From: Aquincola tertiaricarbonis
GTDB taxonomy: Bacteria > Pseudomonadota > Gammaproteobacteria > Burkholderiales > Burkholderiaceae_C
Assembly: GCF_000969605.1 (NCBI RefSeq)
Contig: NZ_JZUE01000032.1
Span: 1 to 54,404, forward strand
Length of the DNA: 54,404 nucleotides
Direction of reading: 5' to 3'
Notes under the pieces: generated by a model
Database searches by the model: none
Seen by the model: only the letters and a program-made list of their open reading frames with translations
What the model was told of the DNA's origin: nothing
Shown here: one piece after another, positions 1 through 8,683 of the stretch
Position numbering within the stretch: position 1 is the first letter of the stretch
Layout of the letters: each line of letters starts with the position of its first letter
Made by a program: the position numbers and the translations under genes

Positions 1-1186
1 TCTCCTCCACGCCCGCGGCCTGCTCGCTGGAGGCCTGGCTGAGGCTCTGCGCCGTGGCACTCACCTCTTCCGAGGCACCGGCCAGCGCCTCGGCGGCGCC
101 GTTGACCTCGGCCACCACGTGGGCCAGCTGGCTCACGGTGCGGTTGATGTGGTCCTTCATCTCGCCGAAGCTGCCGCTGTAGTCGCGCTCGATCTGGCGC
201 GACAGGTCGCCACCGGACAGCGCACCCATCACGTCGGCCACGTCGTCCACGCTGGCACCCACGGTGGTGACGAGCTGGTTCAGGCCCTGCCCCATCTCCT
301 GCTGGAAGCCCTGCAGGCCAGCCAGTTCCACCCGCTGGCTGAAGTCGCCGCGGTTGGCGGCCTCCACCACACGGCGCTGGCCCTCGATCACCTGCTGCAG
401 CCGGCCGATCATCTGCCGCACCGCGAACAGCAGGCTGCTGCTGTCGCCCTCGCGCAGCGTGATGCGGGCCTCCAGGCTGCCATCGGCCACCTGGCGCAGC
501 ACCGCGGCGGCTTCCGCCGGCTCGCCGCCCAGCTGGCGGCTGACCACCCGCGTGACCACCAGGCCCATCAGCACCGCCAGCACCACCGAACCCAGCACCA
601 CGCCCAGCATCACCGTGCGGGCGCGGTCGGCCGCCGCAGTGGCCGCGGCATTGGTGGCCTCCGCCTGCGAGCTCAGCTCGACGATGATCTCGGACATCAG
701 CCCTTCCAGCGCATTGACCGCCTTGCGGGTGTCGCCGTTGCTCAGCAGCGCCGCCTCGTTGGCCTGGCCTGCGCTGGACAGCGCCGCCACCTTGTCATGC
801 TGCGCGAGGTAGCCGGGCACCTGCTGGTCGATGCGGGCCAGCAGCGCACGTTCCTTGTCGCTGGTCTCGCTGGCGCGGTAGGCGTCCAGCGCCTGGCGGA
901 ACTTGTCGAAGTGCACCTGGGCGCGGGCCACCGCGTCCTTCACGTCGTCGGCATCCTTCAGCGCCGGCAGCCGCACATAGGCGCGCGAATGGGCGCCCAG
1001 CCGGGCCGCGGCTTCCGACACATGCTGCGCCGGCAGCACCGCATCGGTGTAGGTGGCCTGCAGCATGGCCTGCAGCTCGGCGATGCGCAGCAGGCCGTAG
1101 CCGCCCACCGCGGCGGTCAGCACGGAACAGGTGAGGAAGGTCAGCAGCAGCTTGTGCGCCAGTTTCATGCGCAGGAACCAATTCAT
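1..1186 (-). CDS. Methyl-accepting chemotaxis protein, 3' end cut by window edge
   Basis: Inner-membrane chemoreceptor that passes ligand state to CheA. About 395 codons are visible. There is an N-terminal membrane segment (about residues 10-30), a periplasmic four-helix-type domain, a second membrane segment near residues 205-225, then two HAMP-like stretches and the start of the cytoplasmic signalling helix; the protein leaves the window in the [16 protein letters not shown] segment. The ATG (MNWFLRM) has a GGAG Shine-Dalgarno about ten bases upstream. It lies 30 bases behind the next receptor gene on the same strand and is probably the same transcript. Its signalling helix is nearly identical in DNA to that neighbour, which suggests tandem duplication. 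The ligand cannot be read from the sequence. Confidence 0.9.
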   Translation of the reverse strand, partial: MNWFLRMKLAHKLLLTFLTCSVLTAAVGGYGLLRIAELQAMLQATYTDAVLPAQHVSEAAARLGAHSRAYVRLPALKDADDVKDAVARAQVHFDKFRQALDAYRASETSDKERALLARIDQQVPGYLAQHDKVAALSSAGQANEAALLSNGDTRKAVNALEGLMSEIIVELSSQAEATNAAATAAADRARTVMLGVVLGSVVLAVLMGLVVTRVVSRQLGGEPAEAAAVLRQVADGSLEARITLREGDSSSLLFAVRQMIGRLQQVIEGQRRVVEAANRGDFSQRVELAGLQGFQQEMGQGLNQLVTTVGASVDDVADVMGALSGGDLSRQIERDYSGSFGEMKDHINRTVSQLAHVVAEVNGAAEALAGASEEVSATAQSLSQASSEQAAGVEE

Positions 1187-1216
1187 TTCGGGTACTCCAA
1201 AAAGCCGGGCTGAAGA

Positions 1217-2881
1217 TCAGAAGGTCGTGAAGTCGGATTCATCGACCGTGGCGGGGGTGGGCACCCGCCCTGCCGCAGGGCGCCTGGCCGGGGCGGCCAC
1301 ACGCCGTGCCGTGGCCTGCGCCTGGCCCAGGGCCTTGCGCATGGGGGCCGCGGCTTCGGCCTCATGGGCCTGTGCATCCAGCTTGAAGAAGGACATGGTG
1401 CGCTGCAGCTGCTCGGCCTGCGCACTCATCTCCTCTGCCGTGGCGGCCAGTTCCTCGGAGCTGCTGGCGTTCTGCTGGGTGGTGGTGCTGAGCTGGCCGA
1501 CCGCGGCATTGATCTGGCCGACGCCGGAGGACTGCTCCTCGCTGGCCGCGGTGATCTCCTGCACCAGGTCGGAGGTCTTCTTGATGCTGGGCACCATCTC
1601 GTCCAGCAGCCTGCCCGCGCGCTCGGCCAGCTCCACGCTGGACGAGGCCACGGTGCCGATCTCCTGCGCCGCCACCTGGCTGCGCTCGGCCAGCTTGCGC
1701 ACCTCGGCCGCCACCACCGCGAAGCCCTTGCCATGCTCGCCGGCCCGCGCCGCCTCGATGGCCGCGTTCAGCGCCAGCAGGTTGGTCTGGTAGGCGATGT
1801 CGTCGATGATCCCGATCTTCTGCGCGATCTGCTTCATCGCCACCACCGTGGCCTTGACCGCCTCGCCGCCTTCACTGGCTTCGCCGGCGGCCTTGGTGGC
1901 CATGCCGTCGGTGATCTTGGCGTTCTCGGTGTTCTGCGCGATCGATGCGGTCATCTGCTCGATGGAGGCGCTGGTCTCCTCCACGCCGGCAGCCTGCTCG
2001 CTGGACGCCTGGCTCAGGCTCTGCGCCGTGGCACTCACCTCCTCGGAAGCGCTGGCCAGGCCCTGCGCACCGCTGTTGACCTCCTGCACCACGCGGGACA
2101 GCTTGTCCACCATGTTCTGCATGGCACGCAGCAGCCGCGCGGTCTCGTCCTTGCCCTGCACTTCCAGCGCCACCGTCAGGTCGCCATCGGCCAATGCGTC
2201 GGCGGCCTGCACCGCGCGGTTCAGCGGCCGGGTGACGCTGCGGCTGATCAGCAGCCCCAGCACCACGCCCAGCAGCACGCCGCCGGACACCAGCGCGATC
2301 ATCATCGTGCGGCTGGCGTTGTAGAGCGCCTCCACCTCGTTGTTGGCGGCTTCGGCGCGCTGCTCCTTCTGCAGCGTCAGCTCCGACAGCAGGTTGTCCA
2401 GCACGTCGGCACGCTCCCGCACGCGGGTGAGGGACGCCACCAGCTCATCGCTGCGCTCGGCCAGCTTGCCCTTGGCGGCCAGCTCCAGCGCCTGCTTCAT
2501 CTCGGACTGGTAGTCGTCCCAGGTCTTGTACGCGGTGGCGAACAGCTCCTTGGCCTTGTCGGTGACGAACAGGGGCCGGGCCTTCTCCATGTTGTCCCTG
2601 GCGGCGGCGCTGTTCTTGGCGATGGAGCCCAGGTGGCGCTCGCGTTCCTCGAGCGAGGTGGCCAGCAGGAAGTTCGAGCGGGCGCGGCCGATGGCCACCA
2701 GCTGGATGTTCGCTTCCTTGATGTAGGACAGGCCGAGCAGCTCGCGCCGGTACATGCCCTCCGACAGCTCGTTCATCTGGGCGGCGTTCTTCAGGGCCAC
2801 GGCGCCCACGATGGCGCTGATGGCTGCGACGACGAGAAAGCCCACGATCAGCCGGGTGCCGATCTTGAAGTTGGAAAACAT
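1217..2881 (-). CDS. Methyl-accepting chemotaxis protein with 4HB sensor
   Basis: A complete 554-residue chemoreceptor. Visible parts are a first membrane helix (about 10-30), a periplasmic four-helix-bundle sensor (about 32-185), a second membrane helix (about 190-211), HAMP (about 212-265) and a long signalling domain. The hairpin tip carries [19 protein letters not shown], the CheA/CheW contact region. An Ala/Pro/Arg-rich linker leads to the last five residues DFTTF, which fit the x-[FYWH]-x-x-[FYWH] pattern of the CheR/CheB tether best known as NWETF. The ATG is preceded by AAGGA at good spacing. It follows cheA by 45 bases on the same strand, so it is probably served by this cluster's kinase. 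Confidence 0.95.
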   Translation of the reverse strand: MFSNFKIGTRLIVGFLVVAAISAIVGAVALKNAAQMNELSEGMYRRELLGLSYIKEANIQLVAIGRARSNFLLATSLEERERHLGSIAKNSAAARDNMEKARPLFVTDKAKELFATAYKTWDDYQSEMKQALELAAKGKLAERSDELVASLTRVRERADVLDNLLSELTLQKEQRAEAANNEVEALYNASRTMMIALVSGGVLLGVVLGLLISRSVTRPLNRAVQAADALADGDLTVALEVQGKDETARLLRAMQNMVDKLSRVVQEVNSGAQGLASASEEVSATAQSLSQASSEQAAGVEETSASIEQMTASIAQNTENAKITDGMATKAAGEASEGGEAVKATVVAMKQIAQKIGIIDDIAYQTNLLALNAAIEAARAGEHGKGFAVVAAEVRKLAERSQVAAQEIGTVASSSVELAERAGRLLDEMVPSIKKTSDLVQEITAASEEQSSGVGQINAAVGQLSTTTQQNASSSEELAATAEEMSAQAEQLQRTMSFFKLDAQAHEAEAAAPMRKALGQAQATARRVAAPARRPAAGRVPTPATVDESDFTTF

Positions 2882-2926
2882 GAGGTGTCCTTCGGTACTG
2901 CAGGGACGTGCGGAATGCCGGGCTGG

Positions 2927-5011
2927 TCAGCGTGCGGCTGTCGATCCGGCGGCCTGCCCGGGTAGGGCGGCGGGCTGGGCCTGGCGGCCCACGGAGCGGT
3001 GGCTGGCATGCAGCGCCTGGCCGATGAGGGCCGGCACGTCGAGGATCAGCGCCACATCCCCGCTGCCACGGATGCTGGAGCCGCTGATGCCCTTGACCTG
3101 CGAGAACATCTTCGACAGCGGCTTGATGACGGTCTGGAACTCGCCCAGCAGCGTGTCCACCAGCAGGCCCACCTTCTGCGCGCCGTGGCGCACCACGCAG
3201 ATGTTCTGCCGCCGGCCAGGTTCGCCGTCCAGCTCGAACAGCTCGCGCAGCCGGATCAGCGGCAGCACCTCGCCGCGCAGGTCGGTGTAGTCCTGGCCGC
3301 TGGCGGCGGTCTCGGCGGGGAACTCGATGCATTCCTCCACCACGTCCAGCGGCACCACGAACACCGACTTGCCCACCGCCAGCTGGAAGCCTTCGATGAT
3401 GGCCAGCGTAAGCGGCAGCCGCACCGTGACGGTGGTGCCCTGGCCGGGCCGGCTGCCGATGTCCACGCTGCCGCGCAGCGCGGTGATGTTGCGCTTGACC
3501 ACGTCCATGCCGACGCCGCGGCCGGACAGGTTGGTCACTTGCTCGGCGGTGGAGAAGCCGGGCTCGAAGATCAGGTTGTAGATCTCGGCATCGCTCAAGG
3601 CCTTGCCGGGCTCCACCAGGCCGCGCTCCAGTGCCTTGGCCAGGATGCGGTCGCGGTTGAGGCCACCGCCGTCGTCGCTCACCTCGATGACGATGCTGCC
3701 GGAGTCATGGAAGGCATTCAGCCGCACGGTGCCGCGCGCGGGCTTGCCGCGTTCGGCGCGCAGCTCGGCCGATTCGATGCCGTGGTCCATCGAGTTGCGC
3801 ACCAGGTGCGTCAGCGGGTCGCCGATGCGCTCGACCACCGTCTTGTCCAGCTCGGTGTCCTCGCCGCTGACTTCCAGCGCGATGTCCTTGCCCAACTCGC
3901 GGGCCACGTCGTGCACCACGCGCTGGAAGCGGTTGAAGGTGGCGCCGATCTTGACCATGCGCAGCTGCAGCGCGCTGTCGCGCACCTGCTCCACCAGCTG
4001 GCTGACGGCGTCGTTCAGCTCGGCCAGTTCCGGGTCGCGGCGCTTGCGGGCCGCCAGGTTGGCACCGGCGGCGGCGATGATGAGCTCGCCCACCTGATCG
4101 ATCAGCTGGTCCAGCTTGGCGGCGTCGACGCGGATGGACTGGCTTTCGCTGCCGCGCTGCTCGCGGGCCTTGGGCTGGCGCTCGGCCGCGCTGGCCAGGG
4201 CGGCGTCCGCAGCGGCCGGCTGCGCGCAGGGCGTGGCAGGCGATGCCGCGGCAATCGCGGCGACGGCCACCTCGGCCAGCGCCGTGGCGGCCTGCGGCGG
4301 CGCGATCTGCAGCAGGCAGTCGTCGCGCACGAACTCGAACACCGACTCGATGGCCGCCTGGTCGGCACTGCTGTGCAGCTGGATCTCGAAGCCGAGGTAG
4401 CAGCACTCCGGGTCCATCTCGTCGGCCTCGGGCAGCGCCGAATGGTCGGTGGCGATGTGCTCGATGCGGCCCAGCGTGGCCAGGTAGCGGATGAAGGCCA
4501 GCGGGTCCATGCCGTTGCGCAGCACGCCGGTGCCGAACTGCACGCGGATGCGCCAGAGCCCGGCTTCGCCGTCGGCGGCCGCATCGGCGGTGGCCACGGG
4601 CGCGGCGGCGGCCTCGTCGCCCAGGTACACCTGCAGCCGCGCGATCAGCGGTGCGCCCTGCGCCAGCAGCGCCGCATCGGGCGTGCCGCCGGCATCCACC
4701 GCGGCCACCAGCGCGCCGATGTGGTCGCCGCAGGCCAGCAGCAGCGCCACCAGCTTGTCGTCGGTGGGCAGGCGGCCGGCACGCACCTCGTCCAGCACGC
4801 TTTCCACCACATGGGTGAAGGCGACGATGTCGTCGAGTCCGAACAGGCCAGACGAGCCCTTGATGGTGTGGGCGGCGCGGAAGATGGCATTGACCGCCTC
4901 GCCGGTGGCGTCCTCGCCCAGGTGGCCGAGCGACAGCAGCGCATCCTCCATCTGCTCGAGCAGCTCGCGGCTCTCGATGATGAAGGTCTGCAGGGCCTGG
5001 TCCAGGTTCAT
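2927..5011 (-). CDS. cheA: Chemotaxis histidine kinase CheA
   Basis: A 694-residue sensor kinase that autophosphorylates and donates phosphate to CheY and CheB. The HPt domain (about 1-105) has the acceptor His48 in AAHTIKGSSG. A middle domain (about 150-245, containing FIRYLATLG and PECCYLGFE) differs from the E. coli P2 domain and is probably the response-regulator docking domain of this CheA subtype. A dimerisation helix pair, then the ATPase domain with N-box LVRNSMDHGIE, G1 DDGGGL and G2 GRGVGMDVV, and a C-terminal CheW-like domain follow. The ATG has GAGGAG upstream. It is flanked by the STAS gene 22 bases upstream and a receptor downstream, as one operon. Confidence 0.97.
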   Translation of the reverse strand: MNLDQALQTFIIESRELLEQMEDALLSLGHLGEDATGEAVNAIFRAAHTIKGSSGLFGLDDIVAFTHVVESVLDEVRAGRLPTDDKLVALLLACGDHIGALVAAVDAGGTPDAALLAQGAPLIARLQVYLGDEAAAAPVATADAAADGEAGLWRIRVQFGTGVLRNGMDPLAFIRYLATLGRIEHIATDHSALPEADEMDPECCYLGFEIQLHSSADQAAIESVFEFVRDDCLLQIAPPQAATALAEVAVAAIAAASPATPCAQPAAADAALASAAERQPKAREQRGSESQSIRVDAAKLDQLIDQVGELIIAAAGANLAARKRRDPELAELNDAVSQLVEQVRDSALQLRMVKIGATFNRFQRVVHDVARELGKDIALEVSGEDTELDKTVVERIGDPLTHLVRNSMDHGIESAELRAERGKPARGTVRLNAFHDSGSIVIEVSDDGGGLNRDRILAKALERGLVEPGKALSDAEIYNLIFEPGFSTAEQVTNLSGRGVGMDVVKRNITALRGSVDIGSRPGQGTTVTVRLPLTLAIIEGFQLAVGKSVFVVPLDVVEECIEFPAETAASGQDYTDLRGEVLPLIRLRELFELDGEPGRRQNICVVRHGAQKVGLLVDTLLGEFQTVIKPLSKMFSQVKGISGSSIRGSGDVALILDVPALIGQALHASHRSVGRQAQPAALPGQAAGSTAAR

Positions 5012-5033
5012 GTACGGGCTCCTCGGGTGGCCG

Positions 5034-5330
5034 TCAGGCGGGTAGGTCCAGGGGCAGGCCCAGCAGCGCGAAGGCCTCGCACACCGCGGTGCTGGGCGAC
5101 TGCAGGCGCAGCCGGCGGTCCAGCGCGGCCGCCTCGCGGCGCGCCAGCAGCAGCAGCTGCACGCCGGCGGTGTCGATCTCGCTGACCTCCGACAAATCGA
5201 AGGCCGGCTCCGCCGCGCGGCGCACCGCCTCCAGCAGCACCGGCTTCAGCTCGGCGGCGCGGTAGATGGTCAGCTCGCCGTCCAGGCCCAGGCAGGCCTC
5301 GGCCGCGCCGTTCGTCGCAGTGGGGTTCAT
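5034..5330 (-). CDS. STAS-domain protein of the chemotaxis cluster
   Basis: A 98-residue single-domain protein with the STAS fold pattern of anti-sigma factor antagonists: a beta strand, helix, then the EIDTAGVQLLLL loop-helix. Position 54 in IDTAG is Thr where SpoIIAA-like proteins have the phosphorylated Ser. STAS proteins encoded beside cheA are known from several proteobacterial clusters, but their role is not settled; a scaffold or phospho-switch for CheA is an inference. The ATG follows AAGGA. The gene sits between cheY (46 bases upstream) and cheA (22 bases downstream), so co-transcription is likely. Confidence 0.88.
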   Translation of the reverse strand: MNPTATNGAAEACLGLDGELTIYRAAELKPVLLEAVRRAAEPAFDLSEVSEIDTAGVQLLLLARREAAALDRRLRLQSPSTAVCEAFALLGLPLDLPA

Positions 5331-5376
5331 CGCGGTTCCTTCGCAAGGCCGGCGCGCCGCGCCGGCGGATGGCGGC

Positions 5377-5745
5377 TCAGGGCAGCACCAGCTTCTGCAC
5401 CACGCCCAGCAGCTGCTCGGGCTTGAAGGGCTTGGTCACCCAGGCCTTGGCACCGGCAGCCTGGCCTTCGGCCTTCTTGCCGTCGGCGGTCTCGGTGGTC
5501 AGCATCACGATGGGCGTGAACTTGTACGAGGGGTTCTGCTTGACCGCCTTGACGAAGCTGATGCCATCCATGTTGGGCATGTTCACGTCGCTGATCATCA
5601 GGTGGACCTTCTGGCCCTTGAGCTTGGCGAGCGCGTCCTTGCCGTCGCAGCCTTCGAGCACGTCGTAGCCGGCGTTGCGCAACGCGATGCCCACCACCTG
5701 CCGGAGCGAGGCGGAGTCATCGACGATCATGATGGTCTTGGGCAT
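5377..5745 (-). CDS. cheY: Chemotaxis response regulator CheY
   Basis: A 122-residue single receiver domain with no output domain. The acidic pair Asp9-Asp10, phospho-acceptor Asp53 in SDVNMPNMDG, Thr83 and Lys105 in TKPF are all present, as expected for an active CheY that binds the flagellar switch when phosphorylated by CheA. The start is the ATG giving MPKTIMIVDD; a longer in-frame extension upstream lies inside the preceding receptor gene and is not CheY-like. It lies 10 bases behind that receptor. A CheA-associated role is safe; whether it drives the flagellar motor or another output is not visible. Confidence 0.95.
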   Translation of the reverse strand: MPKTIMIVDDSASLRQVVGIALRNAGYDVLEGCDGKDALAKLKGQKVHLMISDVNMPNMDGISFVKAVKQNPSYKFTPIVMLTTETADGKKAEGQAAGAKAWVTKPFKPEQLLGVVQKLVLP

Positions 5746-5755
5746 GGGATGGACT

Positions 5756-6961
5756 TCAGAAGAAGGTGATCTCGGATTCGGCCGCAGCCGCGGCGGCCAC
5801 GGGCTTCTTGTGGCGGCCGGCCGGGGCCGCCTGGTGCACCTGGTGCTCATCGGCCATCGCGTAGGTGCTCTGCAGCTCGGCCAGCAGGCCGGCGGCCGAC
5901 ACCGGCGCCAGCACCTGGGTGCTGGTGTAGTGGCGGTGGTTCTCGGCCAGCGTCTCGGGCAGGCGGGCGATGTTCTGCTTCACATGGCTCAGGATCTGGC
6001 TCACGCGGTCCTGGAACTGCAGCTGCACCAGCGCATCGGAGATCTCGCCCTGGATGCCGATGCTCTCGTTCTTCAGCACCTCGGTGCTCTGCACCAGGCC
6101 GTCGGTCACGCCGCGCAGGTCGTTCAGCACGCCGGCGATCACGCCGCGCGCGGCCTGCATGGAAGCCTCGTCCGCGCTGCTGGAGGCCCGCGAGGCCTCG
6201 CTGGCGGCCACGATGGCCTCGCTGACCAGCCGCACCTTGTCGGCGATGCGCTTGCCGGTGTCGCCCGACATCGACGACAGCTTGCGCACCTCCTGCGCCA
6301 GCACGCCGAAGCCGCGGCCGGCCTCGCCGGCGCGCGCCGCCTCGATGGCGGCGTTGACGGCCAGCAGGTTGGTCTGGGCCGCGATGGCCGCCACGTCGGT
6401 GGCCATCTGCTGCAGCTCCTGGATGAACTGGCTGAGCTGCTGCACCTGCTGCACCAGCTCGGCCTTGCCCTGGTTGGCCGTCTCCAGCGAGCGCACCACC
6501 GATGACAGCTGCTCCTCGCTGCGGTTGAACACGGCCAGCAGCCCGGCCTCGCCCTGGGCGCCGGTGGAGCCGTCGGACACCTTCACCGCGCGGTCGAGCT
6601 TGTCGACGATGCCGGCGAACTGGCCGGTGAGCGCCGACACGGCCGTCTCCATCTGGTGGCGGGAATTCTCGATGTGGCCGCTCCATACCGGCGCCAGCGC
6701 CTCGCCCATCTGGTGGTGGCTGGCCACGTAGGCGCCCAGCGACCGGGCCTGGCCGGTCATCGCCCGGTGGACCGCGTGGGCGGCGCCGGCACCGGCCAGC
6801 GCCAGCAGCGCGCCAATGCCGCCGGTCAGCCAGCCGGCGGGTGCCAGGCTGGCGACGGCCACCGCACCGGCCACGCCGGGCAGTGCCGCGGCCAGCAGCG
6901 GCCACCGCGCGCCCGGCAGACGGGCAGCGGTACCGCTGGCTTGCATGTTGTTGACTTCCAT
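5756..6961 (-). CDS. Membrane-hairpin chemoreceptor without a periplasmic domain
   Basis: A methyl-accepting chemotaxis protein of about 401 residues. Two closely spaced hydrophobic stretches near the N-terminus (roughly residues 15-60, with the [10 protein letters not shown] turn) leave almost no periplasmic sensor. The rest is cytoplasmic helix with the hairpin tip [19 protein letters not shown]. No clear HAMP is seen. The chosen ATG (MEVNNMQ) has AGGGTG upstream; another ATG 45 bases further upstream has no Shine-Dalgarno. It is the first gene of the minus-strand che operon, downstream of a sigma-28-like promoter. It could sense membrane or cytoplasmic state, but this is inference. Confidence 0.9.
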   Translation of the reverse strand: MEVNNMQASGTAARLPGARWPLLAAALPGVAGAVAVASLAPAGWLTGGIGALLALAGAGAAHAVHRAMTGQARSLGAYVASHHQMGEALAPVWSGHIENSRHQMETAVSALTGQFAGIVDKLDRAVKVSDGSTGAQGEAGLLAVFNRSEEQLSSVVRSLETANQGKAELVQQVQQLSQFIQELQQMATDVAAIAAQTNLLAVNAAIEAARAGEAGRGFGVLAQEVRKLSSMSGDTGKRIADKVRLVSEAIVAASEASRASSSADEASMQAARGVIAGVLNDLRGVTDGLVQSTEVLKNESIGIQGEISDALVQLQFQDRVSQILSHVKQNIARLPETLAENHRHYTSTQVLAPVSAAGLLAELQSTYAMADEHQVHQAAPAGRHKKPVAAAAAAESEITFF

Positions 6962-7061
6962 GGATGCACCCTGGTCGGCGCGGCAGCCAGGCCGCCGCGC
7001 GTCCATCGACGTTCGATCCCGGCCGCGAGCGGGAGGCCCGCCGCCGAGGCTTGTGCAGGGT

Positions 7062-7088
7062 GTATCGGTAACAAACGCCGCAACTTGA
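7062..7088 (-). promoter_or_regulatory. Sigma-28 (FliA) type promoter for the che operon
   Basis: On the minus strand, TCAAGTTG, an 11-base spacer and ACCGATAC match 12 of the 16 defined positions of the flagellar sigma-28 consensus TAAAGTTT-N11-GCCGATAA, with exact spacing. The predicted transcript starts near 7055, about 95 bases before the first receptor gene of the operon. The biological context (chemotaxis genes) supports the call. Confidence 0.7.
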
Positions 7089-7123
7089 TCGGGCGACGCG
7101 TCAAAAAGTCAGGTGGACTGCGG

Positions 7124-8683
7124 CTATTTCCGCCAGAACTGCGGCGTGAACAGCACCAGCACCGTCAGCAGCTCCAGCCGCCCGAGCAGCATGCCGAAGG
7201 TGCAGACCCAGGTCTGGAAATCGGTCAGGCCCTGGAAGTTGGCCGCCGGTCCCACCTCGCCCAGGCCCGGGCCGATGTTGTTGACGCAGGCCACGACCGC
7301 GGCGAAGGCGGTGACCAGGTCCAGGCCCGACATTAGCATCAGCAGCGTCAGGCCGATCAACGAGCCGCCGTAGATCAGCATGAAGGCCAGCACCGACGAC
7401 AGCACCGACTGCGACACCACCTGGCCGTTGAACAGCACCGGGTTGACCACCCGCGGGTGCACGATGCGCACCAGCTCATGCTGCGCCTGCTTCAGCAGCA
7501 GGATCATGCGGACCATCTTGATGCCGCCGCCGGTGGAGCCGGCGCAGCTGGCGAAGCAGCCCAGCATCACCATCACCACCGGCGCGAACAGCGGCCATTG
7601 CTCGTAGTCGGTGGACACGAAGCCGGTGGTGGTAGCCAGCGACACCACGTGGAAGGTGACGTGCCGCAGCAGCTCCAGTGGATCGATGTAGGTGCGGTCC
7701 AGCCACATGTGCACCGAGATCACCACGATGGTGGCCACGATCCAGCCCAGGTACCAGCGCGCCTCGGTGCAGCGCAGCAGCGGCCGCAGCGAGCGGGTGC
7801 GCCACACCACGAAGTAGCGCGCGAAGTTGATGCCGGCCAGCAGCATGAACAGCACCGCCAGGCCGTCCAGCAGCGGTGAATCCCAGTGGCTGAAGCCGTT
7901 GTCGTAGCTGGAGAAGCCGCCCAGGCCCACGGTGCTGCAGGCATGCATGAAGGCGTCGGCCCAGTCCATGCCGCCGGCCCGGTAGGCTGCGAAGCAGGCG
8001 CCGGTGAGCACGAAGTACACGCCCCACAGGCCGCGCGCGGTCTCGGCGATGCGGGGCGTGAGCTTGGCCTCCTTCATGGGGCCGGGCGTCTCCGCCTTGA
8101 ACAGCTGCGAGCCGCCCACGCCCAGCAGCGGCAGCACCGCCACCACCAGCACGATGATGCCCAGCCCGCCGAGGAACTGCAGGAAGCAGCGCCAGACGTT
8201 GATGGACAGCGGCAGCGCATCCAGCCCGGTGAACACCGTGGCCCCGGTGGCGCTGAAGCCGGACATGGCCTCGAAGTAGGCATCGGTGAAGCTGAGGCCC
8301 GGCAGGTGCAGCAGCATCGGCAGGCTGGCAAAGCCCGGCAGCAGCGTCCACACCAGCGTCACCAGCAGGAAGCCGTCGCGCGGCTGCAGCTCGCGCTTGA
8401 AGCGGCGGCCGCCCAGCCACATGGCCGAGCCGCTGGCCGCGGTGATCACCAGCGCCTGCGCGAAGGCGGTCATCGCCTCGTCCCCGCCCACGCGGGCGAA
8501 GGCCAGCGGTACCAGCATCGCCGAGGCGAACACCAGCACGATGAAGCCCATGATGGGCACCAGCGGCAGGATGGTGTTGCCCCAGGGCGTGTCGAGCAGG
8601 CCGCGGCGGCCGCGGGCCACCTGGCGCGCGCGGCGTTCGCGCCGCACCTCGGCGGCGGGTTTGGAAGCGTGGGCGCGTGGCAT
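7124..8683 (-). CDS. trkH: Trk potassium uptake membrane subunit TrkH
   Basis: A 519-residue polytopic membrane protein, the ion-conducting subunit of the Trk K+ uptake system. The repeated pore-loop segments are recognisable: GFSATGATVF, STVGLGGFSSYD, TTGFVSTDYEQW and NNIGPGLGEVG, with SCAGSTGGGIKMVR before the third membrane-pore-membrane unit. The ATG (MPRAHASK) overlaps the trkA stop as TGATG, so the two are translationally coupled. The open frame continues upstream through trkA in another frame, but that part is not TrkH-like. It works with TrkA bound at the cytoplasmic face. Confidence 0.96.
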   Translation of the reverse strand: MPRAHASKPAAEVRRERRARQVARGRRGLLDTPWGNTILPLVPIMGFIVLVFASAMLVPLAFARVGGDEAMTAFAQALVITAASGSAMWLGGRRFKRELQPRDGFLLVTLVWTLLPGFASLPMLLHLPGLSFTDAYFEAMSGFSATGATVFTGLDALPLSINVWRCFLQFLGGLGIIVLVVAVLPLLGVGGSQLFKAETPGPMKEAKLTPRIAETARGLWGVYFVLTGACFAAYRAGGMDWADAFMHACSTVGLGGFSSYDNGFSHWDSPLLDGLAVLFMLLAGINFARYFVVWRTRSLRPLLRCTEARWYLGWIVATIVVISVHMWLDRTYIDPLELLRHVTFHVVSLATTTGFVSTDYEQWPLFAPVVMVMLGCFASCAGSTGGGIKMVRMILLLKQAQHELVRIVHPRVVNPVLFNGQVVSQSVLSSVLAFMLIYGGSLIGLTLLMLMSGLDLVTAFAAVVACVNNIGPGLGEVGPAANFQGLTDFQTWVCTFGMLLGRLELLTVLVLFTPQFWRK

